Assembly (NCBI RefSeq): GCF_019670005.1
Contig: NZ_AP019783.1
Span: forward strand, 1-64,000
Reading direction: 5' to 3'
DNA length: 64,000 bases
DNA from: Methylomagnum ishizawai
GTDB lineage: Bacteria; Pseudomonadota; Gammaproteobacteria; Methylococcales; Methylococcaceae
In this document: one piece after another, positions 61,301-64,000 of the stretch
Layout of the letters: each line of letters starts with the position of its first letter
How positions within the stretch are numbered: position 1 is the first letter of the stretch
Made by a program: the position numbers and the translations under genes
The notes under the pieces: model-generated
Seen by the model: only the letters and a program-made list of their open reading frames with translations
Databases searched by the model: none
Told to the model about the DNA's origin: nothing

Positions 61301-61809
61301 ACGGCGAAGGGCGCGGGACCGGAAATATCGCGGTATTCGATCTGGCCTTGTGCCAAGGTGAACCGGGTCAGCAGGAACGGGAACCCTCCGCCGGAACCGG
61401 GCGGGTCGGTACGCGGCGGCACCAGGGCCAGCAGGTTGAACTTGCCATCGGCTCCACGCTGGAGATGGACCGAGAGCGCGTCCAGCTTCAATTCGAGCGT
61501 GGCGGCGCGTTGGCCCAAGGAACCCACGCCCGCCAGATCGGCCTCCAAGCGGCCCAGTTCGATCAAGGCCAGGCCCGTTTTATCCTTGAGCGCGAAGCCC
61601 TTCAGCACCAGCCGCAAGGCGAAAGGATCGAAAGCGACGGCTTGGGCGCTGAGTCCGGCCCCCAGACGGGCGGACAGCCGGGGCAAGACCTGGGCGCGGA
61701 CCAGCCAGGGCATCAGGTAAACCCCGGCCAGCGCATACACGCCCAGCGGCACCAGCAGTCCTAGGCTCCAAAGCATGAATTTGCGCTGTTTCGTGGTCGG
61801 CTTGAACAC
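58339..61809 (-). CDS. Giant AsmA-like DUF748 protein
   Basis: A 1156-residue envelope protein. One N-terminal membrane helix (FMLWSLGLLVPLGVYALAGVYLMPWLV) is followed by a long beta-rich region typical of AsmA/DUF748 proteins. Repeated short motifs of the form LxLDTVxLxNLDTPWARLxxxxAGGLAY occur mid-protein. A C-terminal OmpA-like segment reads LSADEKGELDKVAAAL with KLNIKGSADP. AsmA-like proteins span the periplasm and are linked to lipid transport and outer-membrane integrity. The gene is divergent from degQ. Confidence 0.82.
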   Translation of the reverse strand: MFKPTTKQRKFMLWSLGLLVPLGVYALAGVYLMPWLVRAQVLPRLSARLGAGLSAQAVAFDPFALRLVLKGFALKDKTGLALIELGRLEADLAGVGSLGQRAATLELKLDALSVHLQRGADGKFNLLALVPPRTDPPGSGGGFPFLLTRFTLAQGQIEYRDISGPAPFAVSLGNIRLDLENLGSASQNPARFEFSATTSQRETLSVDGTLALAPFGAAGKLEARDLDLAVWAGGLAPALPWRLTSGKLGFQAEFSVAAGDKPSLDLNAGEVVGANLAATANGASGEAVKLGGVKLAGLRYAGAAQRLDLDTIQVENADSTWAKLAHLDAGKLAFTLADRKLTLESARLATASTPQGIQLGQLTLGKLAYALPQQTLSLDTVALQNLDTPWARLGQFNAGGLAYAGAEQSLKLKSAALNEAIADQESASDQWRAAGQDSERKAASNAVEGKPNPVADGQAAAPKREIPLRARIGALKIGDVAVSLKRRVVDIGTLDTDQGEIGLRRTATGELKVPGLPDTPAPVPSSGGRAGSSRSPEPWTVRVDEFRLTGYSLGFRDETPTTPVRIRLDPASLRMDGFSTEPGKQFQFLLNTGLGEQGKIEVDGQARLFPLQSEMRFGVDKLWLRSVQPYWEKFVGFNLARGRLNLWGDLVVRQEQDIAVDYSGAFDIVDFTAVDRRENQDLLRWHSLKFDGVVVGTAQRRASIRSITADQSYSKVFIGPDGVLNLTRDLIAPPAETPAQAAPPPRQAAAPAAPWSYVIGSVRVVDAHMDFSDLTLNPSFATQIRDLNGNIRGLSSQENAKAEWLLEGHINQSSPAKLYGQLQPAHFKNNTDVTLEFRGVNLTTLSPYSGKFAGYRIEKGKLDMDLRYKLKASRLEVSNRMVLDQLVLGERVESPTATSLPVDMAVALLKDSEGKIDIDLPISGDLNNPQFSLGNLYSTAVRQMLTKLVGSPFSLLGNLVGGGDEKLSTVRFRAGDAELSADEKGELDKVAAALKERPALKLNIKGSADPVQDRMALAEAALLKQLRSDRAAELRALGQRVAQADGLDLSDEDYRRLFSRYYRQRQAPVPAVVAPPSGKEPSLEGATFNAAKRRVLEQWNVSELELRLLAQARAEAIRGYLVNQAGLVDRRIYLLDVRLNPPEEREIKAWLSVSGA

Positions 61810-61945
61810 GGGCCGCTCCGGCAGGTTGGGTAGGAAGCATCGATTTTACCGCCAGTCTCCCCCAACGCAGCCGGAGTCCAAAGTTTGCTTTGCATACCCA
61901 CATTGCAAAACCAGCCCTGGACTCCGACCGTATGGCCGGGCTTGC

Positions 61946-61963
61946 TTTTAAGTCAGTTTTAAG
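61946..61963 (+). promoter_or_regulatory. Tandem TTTTAAG repeat upstream of degQ
   Basis: TTTTAAG occurs at 61946-61952 and again at 61957-61963, an 11-bp period, about one helical turn. Spaced direct half-sites like these are typical of PhoB/OmpR/CpxR-type response regulators. The site lies in the divergent 221-bp region before the degQ start. Confidence 0.35.
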
Positions 61964-62030
61964 ACCTCCGGCCTTATCGTGTTCCCATCGCGAATCGTAT
62001 CGCGCCCCAATCCATCGAACGGAGGTGAAT

Positions 62031-63491
62031 ATGCCTACCCAAACCCTACGCCATAGTTTGATCGCCGCCGCCATCGCCGGTGTCCTGGTGGCGGGCTACG
62101 CCCGTTTCGGCGGCGATAGCCCGCGGCCCGCCCCGGTGCCCGCAGCCCCGCCCGCCCAGGCCGCCGCCGCGCCGGTCCCGGCCCCCGCCGCCGCCCCGAC
62201 CGTGACCCTGCCCGACTTCGGCAGCATCGTCCGCCAGAACAGCCCGGCGGTGGTGAACATCAGCGTCAGCGGCACCACCAAGGTCAGCGCCCGCGACATC
62301 CCGCAACTCGACCCCAACGACCCGTTCTCGCAATTCTTCCGCCGCTTCCAGCCACCCCAGGCCGAAACGCCGATGCATGGCATGGGTTCGGGCTTCATCG
62401 TGCGGCCCGATGGCGTGATCCTGACCAATGCCCATGTGGTGGAGGGCGCGTCGGAAGTCACGGTGAAACTGGTGGACAAACGCGAATTCGCCGCCAAGGT
62501 CGTCGGCATCGACAAACCCACCGACACGGCGGTGCTGAAGATCGAAGCCCAGGATCTGCCCACGGTGAAACTGGGCAGTCCGGCCCGGACCGGGGTCGGC
62601 GATTGGGTGCTGGCGATAGGTTCGCCCTTCGGCTTCGAGAACAGCGTCACCGCCGGGATCGTCTCGGCCAAGTCGCGTTCCTTGCCGGAGGAAGGCTATG
62701 TGCCTTTCATCCAGACCGACGTGGCGGTGAATCCCGGCAATTCCGGCGGGCCCCTGCTCAACACCCAGGGCGAGGTGATCGGCATCAACTCGCAGATTTA
62801 TAGCCGCACCGGGGGTTATCAGGGCTTGTCGTTCGCCATCCCCATCGATGTCGCGCTCAAGGTCGAACAGCAATTGCTCGACCATGGCAAGGTCAGCCGG
62901 GGCCGCCTGGGCGTGGGGGTGCAGGATATGAACCAAGCCCTGGCCGATTCCTTCGGCCTGTCCAGGCCGGAAGGCGCCCTGGTCGATATGGTGCCGGAGG
63001 ACGGCCCGGCGGCGCGGGCGGGGGTCAAGGCCGGCGATATCATCGTCGCCCTGAACGACCAGCCGATCCACGATTCCAGGGAATTGCCGCCCTTGGTGGC
63101 CGATCTCAAGCCGGGTTCGGAGGCCAAGCTGACCCTCTGGCGCGATGGCCAACACGAAGAAGTGGCGCTCAAGGTCGGCGAATTGCAAGAACCCGCCCAG
63201 GCCAGCGCCGAACCTGCCGAGGCCAAGGGCCGCTTGGGGCTGGCGGTGCGGCCCTTGAGTCCGGAGGAACATCGGCAGGCCGATATCAAGGGCGGCTTGG
63301 TGGTGGAACGGGTGGCCGGCCCCGCCGCCAAGGCCGGCATCGCGCCGGGCGATGTGGTGCTGGCGGTGAACGGCCAGCCCATCAACGACGCCGGGCAATT
63401 GCGCGAACTCGCCGCCAAGGCGGGCAAGCATCTGGCCCTATTGATCCAGCGCGGCGAGGCGACCCTGTTCGTGCCGCTGGATTTGGGCTGA
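62031..63491 (+). CDS. degQ: Do/DegQ-type periplasmic serine protease
   Basis: A 486-residue HtrA family protease. A signal sequence or anchor (HSLIAAAIAGVLVAGYA) precedes an Ala/Pro-rich linker. The trypsin-like domain has catalytic His135 (TNAHVVEG), Asp165 (PTDTAVLK) and Ser238 (NPGNSGGP). Two PDZ domains follow (about residues 285-380 and 400-485; GAPAARAGV-like and GPAAKAGIAPGD). A perfect GGAGGTGA site precedes the ATG at 62031. It degrades or refolds misfolded envelope proteins. Confidence 0.95.
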   Translation: MPTQTLRHSLIAAAIAGVLVAGYARFGGDSPRPAPVPAAPPAQAAAAPVPAPAAAPTVTLPDFGSIVRQNSPAVVNISVSGTTKVSARDIPQLDPNDPFSQFFRRFQPPQAETPMHGMGSGFIVRPDGVILTNAHVVEGASEVTVKLVDKREFAAKVVGIDKPTDTAVLKIEAQDLPTVKLGSPARTGVGDWVLAIGSPFGFENSVTAGIVSAKSRSLPEEGYVPFIQTDVAVNPGNSGGPLLNTQGEVIGINSQIYSRTGGYQGLSFAIPIDVALKVEQQLLDHGKVSRGRLGVGVQDMNQALADSFGLSRPEGALVDMVPEDGPAARAGVKAGDIIVALNDQPIHDSRELPPLVADLKPGSEAKLTLWRDGQHEEVALKVGELQEPAQASAEPAEAKGRLGLAVRPLSPEEHRQADIKGGLVVERVAGPAAKAGIAPGDVVLAVNGQPINDAGQLRELAAKAGKHLALLIQRGEATLFVPLDLG

Positions 63492-63501
63492 ATGGTTAAG
63501 G

Positions 63502-63523
63502 CGCGGGCCAGGGACGGCCCGCG
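63502..63523 (+). terminator. GC hairpin after degQ
   Basis: CGCGGGCC and GGCCCGCG form a perfect 8-bp stem with a 6-base loop 10 bp after the degQ stop. It lacks a T-run, so it is a possible terminator or RNA-stabilising hairpin. The rest of the 299-bp gap to the next gene shows nothing else clear. Confidence 0.45.
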
Positions 63524-63790
63524 TCATTCCTATGTGGACCCTAGCGACCGGATCGGTCCGGGCCACCCCTGCCCTCTTTCCTCCCGCGAGCGGATGAATT
63601 TCATCCCAGCGTGCAATCTTTCCTCCCGCCGCGCCTCGAAATCGATTCCCTCAACGCCCATATCGGCGGATTATCGAAACAATCAGCAATTCTTGTTGGT
63701 GATTGTCAACCCGAGCCCTATGATTGCAGACTCCATGCCTGGCACCCAAGGCCGGGCACGGATTCCCACGAACCTCCCAGGAGGATCAAT

Positions 63791-64000
63791 ATGTTCAGCA
63801 AATTCACTTCGAGCCTGAAACTCCATCTCCCGGAGTTGAAACTGCCCGAGTTCGAGCTGCCGAGCTTCGATCTACCGGATATCGCCCTGCCCGAACTCAC
63901 CGCGGCGGATTACCAAACATTGGCGGTGCTGGGATTCTTCGCCGCGCTGCTGGCCCTCGAAGCCCCGTCTTCCCGCGCCGAGCGGCGGCCCCAGGTCTAC
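63791..64000 (+). CDS. Partial gene with Leu-Pro pentapeptide repeats
   Basis: The first 70 codons of a gene that runs past the window end. CCCAGGAGGATCAAT gives a strong ribosome site before the ATG. After MFSKFTSSLKLH come five tandem pentads of the form L-P-[E/S/D]-[L/F/I]-x, about residues 13-36. They are followed by a hydrophobic helix (YQTLAVLGFFAALLALEA) and a basic stretch (RAERRP). No family is recognised; a phasin-like or membrane-bound envelope protein is possible. Only the N-terminus is visible. Confidence 0.6.
   Translation, partial: MFSKFTSSLKLHLPELKLPEFELPSFDLPDIALPELTAADYQTLAVLGFFAALLALEAPSSRAERRPQVY

Noticed and set aside
63492-63790. A 108-codon frame after degQ
   Set aside because: It has no ribosome site or protein-like pattern, and it overlaps the hairpin and the start of the next gene.

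Overview
The window is a 64 kb, GC-rich bacterial chromosome segment whose first base is the start codon of dnaA. Gene content and order (dnaA-dnaN-recF-gyrB; a leftward mnmG-rsmG-parA-parB-atpIBEFHAGDC-(insert)-glmU-glmS series) are those of a gammaproteobacterium. A bacterial sterol C-4 demethylation pair (SdmA/SdmB type) with a DHCR24-type sterol C-24 reductase, plus a PEP-CTERM protein, points to a sterol-making methanotroph of the Methylococcaceae. That assignment is an inference: no methane oxidation gene lies in the window.

Region by region. 1-6.1 kb: replication genes dnaA, dnaN, recF, gyrB, with a palindromic repeat between dnaN and recF. 6.2-8.5 kb: a stand-alone protoglobin, a secreted phosphoesterase and a small Tyr/Gly-rich lipoprotein. 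8.5-12.4 kb (minus strand): sdmB-sdmA, a terminator, then a DHCR24-like reductase. 12.6-17 kb: ABC-F protein YbiT, an OFA-type MFS transporter, a lipoprotein and the eIF1-like YciH. 17-21 kb: a small accessory patch with a peptidase M15 remnant, a VapBC-type pair, a complete 1,419-bp IS4-family-like element with inverted repeats and a 9-bp target duplication, the HNH endonuclease gene whose 3' end it displaced, and a HIT protein. 21-24.2 kb: glmU-glmS. 24.3-26 kb: an unrecognised gene and a PEP-CTERM protein.

26-45 kb is an aryl-polyene/xanthomonadin-type pigment cluster. It has two AMP-forming ligases, a CPA2 antiporter, ketoreductase, two hotdog dehydratases, a ketosynthase and a chain-length-factor-like partner, an MMPL exporter, a LolA-like carrier, an LpxL-like acyltransferase, a COG4648 membrane protein, an acyl carrier protein, a chorismatase (XanB2/Hyg5 type) likely to make the hydroxybenzoate starter, a FAD oxidoreductase with a halogenase-type WxWxIP motif, two methyltransferases, a NodB deacetylase, a GT2 glycosyltransferase and a PlsC-like acyltransferase. 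Most minus-strand genes overlap by 4 bp, so they look translationally coupled. The likely product is an aryl polyene, possibly halogenated, built on a hydroxybenzoate, esterified to a lipid/sugar and exported to the outer membrane.

45-58 kb is the leftward atp operon, parB, parA, rsmG and mnmG. A GT61 glycosyltransferase and a small membrane protein in AT-richer DNA separate parA from parB. 58-64 kb: a giant AsmA-like DUF748 protein, a divergent DegQ/HtrA protease, and the start of a gene with a pentapeptide Leu-Pro repeat that runs off the window. I saw no rRNA, tRNA or CRISPR array. No gap between called genes exceeds about 300 bases.
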